Source: Eretmocerus hayati
Lineage: Eukaryota; Arthropoda; Insecta; Hymenoptera; Aphelinidae
Reading direction: 5' to 3'
DNA length: 64,000 bases
NCBI GenBank assembly: GCA_029851415.1
Contig: CM056743.1
Location: 35,852,714 to 35,916,713 of the forward strand
Shown here: positions 10,621 through 22,345 of the stretch, in pieces
Layout of the letters: each line of letters starts with the position of its first letter
How positions within the stretch are numbered: position 1 is the first letter of the stretch
Position numbers and translations under genes: made by a program
The notes under the pieces: model-generated
Databases searched by the model: none
Told to the model about the DNA's origin: nothing
Seen by the model: the letters and a program-made list of their open reading frames with translations, nothing else

Positions 10621-11101
10621 GTCTTTCTTTAAAAGGAACATGAGATCGGAGTAGATATTTTCAAATGATAATTCATCGCTTTGAGGGGTCACCATACTCG
10701 ATCTTCATACTGTACATACCATCATTAGTTTCAAATTGAGATATTTAAGGAGCCTCAAATTGAATAATCTCGAGATTTGTGTCTCGCGGTACCTGTCTGT
10801 TACTACTTACAAGTTTTATATGGTCTAGCATTTTTCCGTCATACTTATCAGTTGAGTGTTTGGAAGATCTCAATCCGAAGCTAGATACTTTATTGCCAGA
10901 GTAACTTAATAAGTCACATCAATGGATATATAAATTATAAAGGATATCCTGATGTTAAATTTGCTAATCTTAATGGAGGTAAGCACTCAGAAAGTCGCTG
11001 AATTCAGATGCACTTTTCAACAAGTCCTGTGTCCTACAACACCATCTATGATCTTGACAGTTATGCATTCGAGGGTGAAGAAAGAAGTTTCTTTAATCGT
11101 G

Positions 11102-11326
11102 CTATATGTTATTTCTATTCTTAAAGGCTCTTGCAACTAATGTAAAGGGCTCCAACTTATTTTTCTCCGTAAAATCTCCAACGGCATTCAGGATATTGTA
11201 GAAATGATCGTCTTCTCCATCAGATTCGTCCATACTTATACCAGAGATGGTCGAAGTCTTCCCTTTGTCAATGTCTGAAACGAACTTGACTAGATGTCTA
11301 CATTTATGAACTTTGGAACCTTCTGG
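11102..11326 (-). other. unidentified coding-like fragment
   Basis: Between two in-frame stops the minus strand is open for 74 codons with protein-like composition. It reads K-C-R-H-L-V-K-F-V-S-D-I-D-K-G-K-T-S-T near the start, then an acidic segment M-D-E-S-D-G-E-D-D, then N-A-V-G-D-F and L-E-P-F-T-L-V-A-R-A-F. It has no start codon near its beginning. I do not recognise the family. It could be an exon or a transposon-derived piece. Confidence 0.3.
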
Positions 11327-11329
11327 TCA

Positions 11330-12200
11330 ATTCTCAAGTTCTTGGTTACATGTTGTAATAGTAGGTCTTTTGGATAAAATCCTTTGGGATATCCCTCTCT
11401 TCCCCAGGATGGGGGAAATCTCGAAATTTAATCCTTATCAGAAAAAGCAGAGTAAGTCAAGAATCGCATATTTTATCATCTGAAATATTGATTGGTTAGT
11501 AAATCAGTTATTCATTCGTCTATTCGATTCGAGCATTGTGTTGACAGGGGAGGAATACTTTTCACGTACATTTTTTACACATGACCTACTACGGGGTAAT
11601 TCTTTAATTCAATTGCTATTTACAACTCGAATTCATTCACCACATTATTATGTTCGTCCGCAACAATGAAAAGGTCACTGTGGGGAGAATTTCTGTGTAA
11701 ATATTTGTGTGTGTGTTCCGAAGTTATGAGTTGCAAGAGAAGGATGGTCAAGGTTGCGTTGGTACGCTTTTCATCCTACTATATAAATTTCATTCCTTTT
11801 AAAAAGTGCAAAATCAATATCCTTCGTGATATAAGTCACCGTAGTCCTACCATTCACTGTTCCGTTTCTCATAAACGTGTATCTAATGATGAGTATCTAA
11901 TGATGGCACAATTGATGTGAGATCAACGGTGCCACCGGACGCATAGAAAGGCTATGCGAAGTTATGTGTGCTTTCCTTGCCCACCTACTTGCGACGATGC
12001 ATAGGTTTCATCAAGTTTGGCAGGGGGCGGGGCGACCACGGGGAATCGCGAAGTACAGCCAATCACTCAAAACGCCGCAGATTTACCTTAGAGAGGGTAG
12101 AAACCCTCCCTAACTACTCACATAGACACACGTTTCTTTGGCACAAACACAAGCCACCGTGCAAGATTTTTCCAGGAAAATATTCTGAGAATCTGAGGTG
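11330..12200. other. no identifiable gene
   Basis: AT-rich. Nothing supports a gene. A G-run (12201-12212) marks the start of the dispersed repeat that follows. Confidence 0.4.
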
Positions 12201-12224
12201 GGGGGGGGGGGGAGGGGGGTTGTC

Positions 12225-13445
12225 GTGTACTCTCGCGATACTTTCATCCACCTCGGGGAGTGCATTCGTTTCCCAGGATCAGCGAAGGAGCCTACTTGCG
12301 GTTAACCGGGGCCGGGGAGTCATGACTGTCCCAAGATCCGAAGATCCTTCTTGTTAGGGACATTCTTTTCCTCTTCTGTCCAGAAGTGAAAACCTCCACA
12401 GACAATTAAAAAGTGTGGATAGTGTCGGGTCCACCCGAAAAAACTCTCGTACCTACCGACTATAACCCCTCCACGGAGGGCGCGTACCCGAAGGTTATAG
12501 TCCCAGAAGAAGGAAAGAAGGAGCAGAAGTATGCTCAGGGCTCATACGCACAGAGGAGATAAGTGATCCTGGCACCGAAATTGTCAGTTATAGGAATTCT
12601 AAAAAGAGAGATCGATACTTAAAAAACTCCTCCATACAAATCCGCGCTGACAAAAACTCTCCAGCCTCCAATTTTCCAAGGTTATTGATAAACAATCTGG
12701 AATCAAGCACCCCAGTACGCCTCTTCTACTGCACGTTGAGACATGTCCGTGGTATAGAAATACTCGTCTTGAGAAAAGAAAATACCCGTCCCCTCGAAAA
12801 TCTCCCGCATTTCATTAATTTTTCCACACTGGAAAATGTTGTCCATAAGCATGAAAGTCCAGATCACTCGCTATCTTACACGACGTTTACGCGTGACTTA
12901 CACAAATTAGCGGTAATCTGGACTTTCATGCTTATGAACAACAATTCAAAGTGTGTGCAAGTGTGGAAAAACTAAAAGAAAGTAAGAGATTTCTGAGAAT
13001 ACGGGTATTTTTTTTTTCAAGACGAGTCTTTCTAAACCACGAACATGTCTCCTCGTGCAGTGAAAGGGGCGTTCTGGAGTGCTTGGTTTCAGCATGTTTA
13101 TTAATAATCTTGGAAAATTGGAGGGTGGAGGAGTTTTTCTGGGTGCGGATTTGTATGCAAGAGTTTTTGAAGTATTGATCTCTCTTTTCGGAATCCTTGT
13201 AGCTGACAATTTCGGTGCCAGGATCACTTATCTGCACAGAGGCGCATGGGATAGTGAAAGCACATACACTGGTGCTGGGGCTGAAGACTGGAGTCGGGGA
13301 GTTGTCGTGTGCTCCCGGGATGCTGAGGTCCCCCCAGGGGATTGCGTCTGTCTCCTTGGAACAGCGAAGGATCTTCTTGCGGTTAACTGGGCCCGGGGAG
13401 TTCATACTCTCCCACGGTCCAAAGAACCCCCTTGCAGAGTCTGTG
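12225..13445 (+). repeat. dispersed repeat family copies flanking a foldback element
   Basis: 12225-12357 and 13234-13445 both carry the phrase GTTGTCGTGTRCTC, then a CCCAGGATCAGCGAAGGA-like stretch, CTTGCGGTTAACYGGG, then CGGGGAGT and a closing CC-AAGATCC-AAGA. The second copy aligns over about 210 bp with 48022-48260. Further relatives occur at 46930-47065 and 47500-47600. No protein is recognised; the family is unnamed here. Confidence 0.75.
12557..13233. mobile_element. 677-bp foldback element with 9-bp target duplication
   Basis: The whole element is one long imperfect hairpin: arms 12557-12864 and 12916-13233, loop about 51 bp. Ends are AGATAAGTGATCCTGGCACC and its inverse. It is flanked by GCACAGAGG at 12548-12556 and again at 13234-13242. 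Removing the element restores a continuous copy of the surrounding dispersed repeat, as seen at 48010-48060. A 9-bp duplication with long inverted repeats suggests a Mutator-like (MULE) non-autonomous element. No transposase is present. Confidence 0.88.
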
Positions 13446-13459
13446 AATGTAAGATTTGA

Positions 13460-15400
13460 CTAGTATTTGAAGCATATGGGTATCGGGGATGTGAATGTAA
13501 AATACTCAACTCCATCTTGATGTTTCGGACCAAAATAACTGATTCGCAACGACTATATCGGCCCGGGTCGTCAAAGTTAACATTTCCCATGAACAGTTAA
13601 CCAGTCATTTGAATCTTCCAATTATATCTCTGGACCCGTGTGGTATTTAGAGACACTAAAAATGTCAGCACCTTTGGGCGCGACTAAGAAAAGTATCGAA
13701 TCATTGGATCTGAATTCTCTATTGGCTCATTGAAGTGGTTGAGTAACCATCCTCAAAGTTCACAACCAAGTTCTGAAGGTGTGATCTATCCATAGCATCG
13801 AGTACTCTTCACTTCTGTCCAGAGATGAAATGTGAAAGGGGTGTTGGAAAAGAAGGGAAAGAAGAACCCTTGCATGACTTGAGTCGACTTCAAATACTTT
13901 CCCAGATTTCCGACATCAAATGGAGGCTGGTATCACATCGCATACTTATTCCCAAGACATTATCAAATTTGTTGTCACAATGTAAAAGAGGACCGTTCTT
14001 CTTCATTATTCTGTTTCTTCTGGCGAAGTATATTCTTCTGACGAGGTTCCGTGAAAGAGTGAAGAATTTTCTGCGCGAAATCTGCTCATTGACGCTGAAA
14101 TGAAATTTGGTATACGCTGCTAACTGATGGTCATAGTGCAATTTCTTATAGAATTTCTAAAAAAATTACAGAGAGCACATTTCGTCGGTATCTGAATTCT
14201 ATTTATTCTCTTGTCATCATTCTTCGACCGCCGCGAGTCAGGTGTGAGTAGCTTGTCATCGTCAAATAAAGTGAATCGGCTTAAAGCCACAGAAAAATTA
14301 ACAGCGGAAGACAAAAATCGAGTGAATGAGATAGTCTGGAAATATCCTGGTTCCCTCATAGCCCAGGTCATTAGTAACAGATGGTGGGTCTGGAGAAGTC
14401 GGACGTTTGAGCTGTTTTTCTTGAATTTATTGCTGGATTGTTATGCCTGTTGATCGAGACGATCATTCCACGAACACAGCCGAGAATGCGAATACCAACG
14501 CTGTCGCATTCGATGATCTTTCGCCTGCATTTACTGAAGCTAACAAGGATAGGTCATCACATCTGGATCACGGATTTGACTGAAACTTCGGAAATTGTCT
14601 TCTTTTAGTGCCAAAAGATGAAACCCAAAATTATAGTCCCTAACGCTCGAACGTTTCCGAGCTTCATCTTCAGGGAATAGCATTATCAATATAGACCCAT
14701 GTTAACATTTATACATATAAGTATAGGGGAGATTGGGGCTCATAACTTCCTCTGTGATAGGAGGACACTTTCATATACTCACTTTTGTGCTGAGATTCTG
14801 TTCCCAAATTAGTTACTCTTGAAGATTCTCATTGTTCCGATGATTCAATCGGTGTTGGAAGTATTTCTCATGGCTTCCTCAAGATATTTTTCTTCGTTCT
14901 CTCGGATGTAAATTTTGTGAATGTGATGATGCGTAGGTCTCGCGCATTAACATTCATTATCTGGAATGATGCATTAATGAAACACTTTTGGGGCTCGTTT
15001 TTGAGTACGAGGTAGTCCGCGGAAAAAATCGGAGGCATACGTAAAATCGTCTCAAGTTTTGAAATTTGTAATGCAAAATCCTATTGGAAGGGACTCTGAA
15101 GAGCAATTTTTTGCAGCAAACAAGATTTTTCATTCGAAATCGTGTTTAGAGGCCATTTTGGTCCCCAAAATTGATAGATATGGCTCTGGAGAATCAAAAA
15201 AACGTGTCATTGGTTTTTGAAATACGGTAATACAGGCCAGAAAAAGTATGAATGGCGAATCTGGGCCCAAGATATCGACTGAAACAGAAAAAGTTGTTGA
15301 ATTGCCTTTCCATCGTCATGGAACGTCTCAACCCTTATGATCTCAATTCCGTGTCCAAAACTTGGCTTGGATGACATTCGAAACGACGAAAGGTCCTTCA
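13460..15400. other. no identifiable gene
   Basis: AT-rich. Open frames at 13825-14103 and 14211-14453 (+) and their antisense shadows carry no motif. No repeats stand out. Confidence 0.4.
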
Positions 15401-15404
15401 AAAT

Positions 15405-15780
15405 CACATCATCGACAAAATTGACATAATCGACAAAAGGTCCTAACTTCCATCATTCAATCGACAAAAGGGCCTAACTTTCATAATATGATCGACAAAA
15501 AGGCCTAATGACGATTAGGTCCGTTTATCAAATACATAAAGAGGCCTAATGCTACTTGGGCTCTTTTATCGATTAAGTAAAAGGGACTTAGTCGACTTAG
15601 GCCCTATTATCGATTACGTAAAAGGGCCTTAGGCGACTTAGGCCCTTTTCCGATTCCATGGAGTTTTCAAAGCTTATGAAGAAAAAGGTTTCATGGGGTG
15701 ATAGACCATGGTTCGAAGGCTCAAAAAAGCGAGAGGCCGGAAAAAAGGCCTAAGTAAAAGTCGACTTAGGCCCTTCTTCC
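15405..15780. repeat. minisatellite of palindromic TAGGCCCTTTT / AAAAGGGCCTA units
   Basis: Repeated, often inverted copies of AAAAGGGCCTTAGtCGACTT and ATCGATTAcGTAAAAGGGCC. Early units read ATCGACAAAAGGGCCTAACTT with spacing of roughly 35-40 bp. Copies become irregular at both ends. Non-coding. Confidence 0.8.
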
Positions 15781-15789
15781 ACCCACCCC

Positions 15790-18700
15790 CTCAATTATAA
15801 GCCTCAAAATTGCATCATAAGATTTTTTAATAATAGAACTTAAGAAGGCTTCCTATTTATTCTGCAGATTCCACTGACCCAAACTATCAGCAAAGCAGGA
15901 TTAGGCTCAACGGAGTGTTGCCCTGATATTCAGATGGATCCTAGTGCAGAACGGAAACAAACCATTTGGAGAAAAACCCAGCAACGTTTCAATGATGTTT
16001 CAGAAAGCAGTAAAGAATGAAATTTGTTTAACAAGTTGTGCACCGAATTATTAAGAGAGTAATTATTTCGAGTGATCATTTGTCTAAAAAAAATTGATTA
16101 TGTGAGGATTGAAGATCTTCATTACATGTAAAGACGCTTTGAATTGTACATATTTTCATCTGCATTTTTGTACCTTATTCAACGATTGTTGGATAGATTA
16201 GGCTAATTTGTTTTTTTGTATCACACAGACTTTTTAATCCAAGAAATTCTCGAAAGAATCAAAAGGGTGTGTCATCCAATCATGTTTCCTATCTTCTACT
16301 CTTCGAGAGATATATGAATAGTTGCACTCCTTATGGTCCGAGGATTCACTCAAATTGAGATTTAATCATGTAAAAGGTATCGAACTGAATGAAATTATTG
16401 ATACAACGGTTCCTTGAACTCTTGGAAAATTGAAAAATATAATAAAATGTTGTTGATTATTAACGACTCTGAGTTTTACTGGAAAAAGGGACTAAAAGTC
16501 ATCATTGTAATCGGCGTTTCCTTCATCACAATTTCTTCTTAAAGTGCAGGGGTGAGGGATAATGTGTGGTTAACTAATTTTGAAAATATGCCGCATCCGT
16601 ACCGTTTTCGAATAAGAAAAGTCTTACAAAAAACATCAGTTATCCCCGAACTTCTGCGAGTATTTTTGTGCATGTTTACTAAATCTATCTGAGATCGTTC
16701 CGTCTATAGAGCTTGAATTTCATCATTGTTTTTACGCTCATTTCTTTTCTAATTTGAGAGTTATACTAACCATCATACTGCATAATACTCGTTATAGATT
16801 CAAAATCAGCATAACAACTGTTCTTTACATGGACCATCTAATCGCCAAAATGAGTTGAGCTCTCCATTTAACGATCAGAGTTTAGCTTTGTGCACTCGAA
16901 TCCAAGTTTCCTCAAAGCCTTGACTTCATCTTCGGTTTCAAAACAGTGCAAATGGAAATTAGAATGATTCTGAGCTTGAGTAAACAATTCTGAAAATACT
17001 GTCAAAGTATCAATTGTGAATCTGGATTCCATTTTTCAACCTCATAATACTTACTAAATGAATATATATATATTTATATTTCATCTTGTGGAGCCAATTG
17101 TGCAGCGAACTGCGATGTGTCGCGTTTAGTCTTGGTGCGCTGCCAGTTGACAACTTTTATTCCGGTTTCAAGCAGCACACGAGCTTATGAAGAGCCACTT
17201 CTGGCCCTTCATCAAAGTGCTCCTCTTGTCTAGTGGTATAGACTAATGATTCTGTCTGAGTGGAAAATTGATCAGCGGGGAGTAGCTAGATGTTTGGGTC
17301 TTTAGTCGGCAAAGAATGTAAGGGAATAAGGGAAAGAGAATATTACCAGAAAAAAATGAAAGAGAATTGAGTACCGTAGTGAAGGATTACGCAAGAACTT
17401 TGAGTGTGTGCAAATAGTAGCAGTAGATCTGACGTTGCGCGTTGAGTTTTCAAGGGATTGACAGTTTTTCTATTTTTTTCGCTATACACCACAAAGGGAG
17501 ATATGTGTATGATGTGTCATAAAAATTTTAATTTTTTTTATCTATAATCTATCTATACAAACTTCCATTTTTGGAGAAAAATTTTCTTCCCACCGTAAAA
17601 CAATATTTATAAGCAATTTGAGGACATGGTTGCCCTTGACACGTAATTTGATTTGAAAAACGTTCCTATGGAATAGTAATATAACTGGTCTATACATCAT
17701 GTTAGTACATCATAAACAGTAATCTTGTATGAGTAGATACACAACAACAATTAGTATTGTTCAACATGAATCAGAAAACGAAGTAACTACCGCTTTCGCG
17801 ATAATTATCATGTCAAAAATGTTTGCAAATAATGCCAACTAGAGTCTTTTATGTTGTATCTTAATTTCGGTAAAAAATTATCATCATATTTCTCGATAAG
17901 GTGGCGATACGACGGAATCATGAACAGATTTTGCTATAAAAGTAATAAGATGAAGAAACAAAAGAAGGGTCTTCTATAAGGGCGATAGAAACAATGCGTG
18001 CTATTGCCTCACAAGGGCTTGACAAGCGAAGGAGAACTAAAAGAAAAGTACGAGCACACGTCAGAACCGGAGGGGTTCAAAGGTTGCGTCAAGGGTTGTT
18101 TCAAACTTCAACAGCTATACAGAGTGGCTATCAAGAACGTATCCATGTCTGCAGTACCTAACGCCACTCTTAATGATCATGATGATTTGTTTGTCTGAGG
18201 AATAATGATTACTTTCATCCTTTTTCAAACATCACATGAGTTTCAGTTATTCTTCAACCCAGAACAGTGATTGAAATTGTGATTGAGGCATGAATTATTT
18301 CATGATATCCCCAGAATATCATAATCACGATAGAAACTTCTATTATTGTCGTAATCACGTTATGATTATTATTGATATCAGAATATTTACAGGTAATTCG
18401 ACATAGTGTTGTCACTTAGGGATATCATCGAGTTATCGATTTCAGAGTTATCATTTCACTTGCAAGAGAATTGTCGTATGTTTAGACCAGTCAATATTTC
18501 TCATGCGAATGGAGCGACATTAACTTTGCCAACATGTACAGTGTACAGCCTTAAGTCCATGATCCACACGTATGTTACTTCTCTTAACGAACAATGCTCT
18601 TCAAACGAATTTAGTTCATTCACGATCTGCGTCATTTGATTGGGTTCTGTTGATTTCAGTTAAGTTTCAATGGAGGATACATCTATGAAAAACCATAGGA

Positions 18701-19660
18701 TCCGAGGAGATGAGTAATTTGGTTCATCAGATAGCCATGGATCCTTAAACCGATTCTGTTTCATCATCAATCTCATCGGGATTGCGCTGATGATCGTAAG
18801 TAACTCTTGTATTTGGATTCTCTGGAGATATTCTGTGTATTTCCCGGAATCAAGGCCAAATCTTTTTTCACTTGGCTGTTGCCTAAAGCGAATAAATATG
18901 ATAGTAACTACCTGAATGATATGCTCAAGGGTCCCATGCCTTGCAAGTGAGCATGTACGATTGTGCGCATCTGCAAGGAATAAGGTATTTACCGGCATGT
19001 CTGGATCTCGGGACTGAGGACGATTGATTGCGGTTGCTGCTCGATCCCTCGAAGATGCTTCGTTCAGTCATCTCACAGTGCTGAATTCTGGCCTTGATAC
19101 CCAACTCAACCGCAGATGAATTATTCCTCCACTGCATACCAGGAAGTCGGTCGCACTATTAGGTGAGTTCCCCAACGGTATCAATTACAATCCGTATCGT
19201 GGTTCAAACACATCAGTGTATCTCAGGCCTTCTTGGGAAAGACCCCGGCCAGTTGAGGAAGTCTTGAACTCCGACATAGTACCCATCGATAATTGTCGTC
19301 AGAGAGTCGGTATTCAAAGACATCTAATCCCGCTAAAACTTCATTTCGAAGATATTACTCTCAATGATGGAGATTTTCCATGTACGTTGGGTGTTTAGAG
19401 AAATGATGAGTTTCCTTCTTTACTTGAAGTTTAGACAAGTTGCTGTCAATCGTTACGATTTACATTGATCCAACGTTTCGTGTGTATGAATCACTGACAC
19501 CCCTCATCTGGGAATTTCGCGAGGTGCATATTTTTTCATTTTGATTTCTTCATCATTTGATTCCACTAAACGCGAGCAAGCCTCTGACAAAAAATATAAC
19601 TATTGATAACTGTAAAGTAATAGTTCTATCCGTAATTTTGTGCCAAAAAAGATATTAAAA
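15790..19660. other. long AT-rich stretch without identifiable gene
   Basis: Open frames at 17998-18198, 18406-18639 and 19216-19398 (+), and 18660-18998 and 18925-19137 (-), have protein-like composition but no recognised motif and no coherent splice structure. One line near 17222-17260 (TCTAGTGGTATAGACT) resembles a tRNA A-box without a matching B-box. I see nothing else. Confidence 0.4.
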
Positions 19661-19669
19661 TAATTGAAA

Positions 19670-20430
19670 GCCCAGCCAAAATTTGTCCGTCAGCATCCCG
19701 CGTATCGGGTTGCCTATCGGGAGGGGGTGAAGGGCGATGGGTGGCCGTATGGGTCATGGTTGGGTCATGGATGGGTAGATGAGTAGATGGGTTAGTGGGT
19801 GAGTGAGGGTTAGTGGTCAGGTGGAATTGGTTGGTGGATGGATGTACTTGAACTTGGGTGATTTCAGCGGAAATCACCAAAGTTCAAGTGATATGTTTCA
19901 CTGAATTTCAGTGAAAATCGCTAAAGTTTCAGTGGAATTTCACAAAAAGATCAGTGGAAATTTCACTAAAATTTCACTGAAAATTTCTCACTGAGATTCC
20001 ACTAGAATTTCAGTGAAAATCGCTAAAATTTTAGTGGAAATTCCACTGAAATTTCAGTGAAAATCGCTAAATTCTCAGTGAAACTTTCTTTGAAATTTCT
20101 GTGGAAATTTCTAGAGTTCCAGTGAAATTTTCACTGAAATTTCAGTGGAAATTTTTAGAGTTTCAGTGAAAGTCACTGTTGCCACTGTCTATTGGATTCT
20201 AATGGTTGTCTGTTTCAGTATAATTGCATCTTTGAATGTAAATAACTATTTCGAAATTAATGTATTGATTGAGTCAAATGAGATGGGTATGGGTTATTCA
20301 TTGCTGAAGAGAGAAATACCCTTAGTGATTATTTTTTTATCTAGATGCAGATTATGAGTGGGATAGGATTCACAAGGTAAATAATCGTAGATTTCTCAAT
20401 ATCCTCCCAACAAATTGAATTAATTAAGCG
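19670..20430. repeat. composite repeat unit 1: 43-bp head plus minisatellites
   Basis: The head at 19670-19713 (GCCCAGCCAAAATTTGTCCG, then TCCCGCGTATCGGGTTGC) is followed by GGCCGTATGGGTCATGG and a short GTGGGT/GATGGGTA array (19738-19855). Next comes a minisatellite of AAATTTCAGTGAAAATCGCT-type units (19870-20170, many units inverted). The same head recurs at 22346-22389 and, degenerate, at 20430. Confidence 0.7.
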
Positions 20431-20839
20431 CCTGTCCAATTTTCTGCGTCCGGATGCTTCGTATCGTGGTGGCGCCGCAGGTGCTGTTGGTGGGTCGGTC
20501 GGTTAGTGGGTCGGCGAATCGGTGGGGCCGGTGGGTCCGTGTTGATGTTGCTGGTGATGGCTTTTGATTTATCCGTACGGATTGGGCTGCTTAGTTTATT
20601 TGATGGTCCGATCAGTTGTTCTAAGATCCAATCAGTCAAAACTTTCCTTTTGGATGGATGGGCTGTGGCTGAAGCTGGTCCTGTGGCTAGGGATGAGGCT
20701 GGGATTGTGGCTTGGGATGAGGCTGGGCTAAGGCTGAAGCTGGGTCTTGGGCTAAGGCTGGGGCTGAAGCTGAGACTAGGGCCGGGCCGAAGCTGAGGAT
20801 GGACTGAGGCTGAGGTTGTGACTGGGACTGAGCCTGGAG

Positions 20840-21652
20840 TAGGGATGCCGCGAGACGAAATGAGACGAGGAATGGGGAGTTATCGTCTCGCCCTCGAAAA
20901 AATTAAAAAATTTGCTTACCGTCTCGTTATCGTCTCGTCTCGTCTCGTTATCGAGCGAGACTCTCGACGAGAGTTGTTCAAAAATGATGATACATATATC
21001 ATTACTCCTCGGCTTCATATGCGCTCAATAGCCAACAAGTGATTGTAATACCACAACTCAAGTTAAAACTCAGAAATCCAAAAACTTGTTGAATCTGAAA
21101 TATCTATGGGTTAAGACTGATACGTCTGAGTCCCTAAGATGGAAGAAAGAGATGAATGAGTATTTGAGAGCTGCCAGAGCTACTGAAGGAACGAGGGACA
21201 TCCTTTTATCGTGGAAGGATCACTCATACACGTATCCATCACTTAGCCGAATGGCTTGAGATATCTTGAACATACAAGCTACGTTAAGTGCCAGTCGAAC
21301 GCGCTTTTTCTGATGTTTCATTGATAATGACTTATTTAAGAAATCGGCTGAACCATCAGAGTGTCAGAGCATCCTTATGTCTAAATTTCATGGACGAAAT
21401 CAAATTTAAAAGCGGACATTTGTAAAGTTAATATATAAGGACAATTTTAAGTGTTCATGCTTCAAGACAAATATTCCTGTCGGTTGTCAGAAACACAATT
21501 GAACAAATATGTTATTTTGATCGAATAAATATGATGTAATATGATGAGCTACAATTTAGAGCGTTTTTTGTCGATATCTCGACAAGAGCCTCGGCGAGAA
21601 CAAAATTTCTTATCGTCTCCAGCGATAAATCTCGAAAATCGCGGCATCCCTA
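20840..21652 (+). mobile_element. 813-bp hAT element remnant with 8-bp target duplication
   Basis: Ends TAGGGATGCCGCGA and its inverse TCGCGGCATCCCTA. Flanked by GCCTGGAG at 20832-20839 and at 21653-21660, the 8-bp duplication typical of hAT. Subterminal TCTCGTTATCGTCTCG-type motifs recur at both ends. It sits in the middle of a minisatellite array, so the array is older than the insertion. It contains a decayed transposase end. Confidence 0.9.
21191..21405 (+). pseudogene. hAT transposase C-terminal dimerisation domain, broken
   Basis: In one + frame the sequence reads D-I-L-L-S-W-K-D-H, Y-P-S-L-S-R-M-A, then a stop, D-I-L-N-I-Q-A-T-L-S-A-S-R-T-R-F-F, then another stop. This is the hATC signature (W-W-x-x-x, Y-P-x-L-x-x-x-A, L-x-I-x-A-T-S-A-x-S-E-R-x-F-S). 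The usual W-W is S-W, the usual Ser-Glu-Arg is Ser-Arg-Thr-Arg, and two stops are present, so it is non-functional. The upstream catalytic D-D-E region is deleted. Confidence 0.8.
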
Positions 21653-22345
21653 GCCTGGAGCTGTGGCTGGGACTGTCACTGGGGCTGGGGCCGTGGATTG
21701 GGCGTGGCTGAAGCTGTGGCTCGGTCTGGAGCTCGGGCTGAGTCTGGGGCTAAGGCTGGAGCTGAGGCCCAAGCTAAGGCTTAGGCTGGGGCTTGGGCCA
21801 ATGTTGGGGCTGAGGCTGAGCTGGAGCGTGGCCGATGCTGAGGTTGGAGCTAACTCTGAGGCTGGAGGTTGTGGCTGTGACTAGGGACGAGATTGGGCTG
21901 GGGCAGGGGTTAAGCCTGAGATTGACGCTGGGGCCGAGGCTGGAGCTAAGGCTAGGCTGGGGCTGGAGCTGGGTCTTGGGCTAAGGTTGGTGCTGAGGCT
22001 GAGACTGGGATTGGGACTATGGCCACGGATGGGGCGTGGCTGAGGCATGGGCTAAGATTGGGTCTGAAGCCATCGCTGGAACTGTCTAACTGGGCGAAAT
22101 CCCCAGATACTTACTGGAGATTCAGGAACCTCACTATGCGCAACATCACACCAACTCAATAATTCTCAATCACAGTTACTAGGTTACATCAAAGAAATTA
22201 TTTTTTCCGAATCCACTGTATTATAAAATCTGAACGTTACATTGTTGAACTACAGAAGCATTTCAGGGGCTCATACTATATCAGAGACACTTCCAAGCCG
22301 GACGAGCGTGAGCGAGGTAGGCAATAACGCTAGTAATAAGTAAAC

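Larger units (their letters stand above)
20430..22345. repeat. composite repeat unit 2: GGGGCTGAGGCT minisatellite split by an hAT element
   Basis: A degenerate head (GCGTCCGGATGCTTCGTATC near 20446) precedes an array of GGGCTGAGGCTGGGGCTAAG-like hexamer/dodecamer units at 20660-20839. The array resumes at 21653-22080 after the hAT insertion. The tail 22085-22345 ends CAATAACGCTAGTAATAAG and resembles the tail of unit 3 at 23150-23345. Confidence 0.7.

Noticed and set aside
15405..15780. CRISPR-like regular repeats
   Set aside because: Units are palindromic, irregularly spaced and degenerate, with no unique spacers of constant length; it is a eukaryotic minisatellite.
17222..17270. A-box-like sequence suggesting a tRNA gene or SINE head
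   Set aside because: TCTAGTGGTATAGACT resembles an A box, but there is no B box (GGTTCGANNCC) at the right distance and no acceptor-stem pairing.
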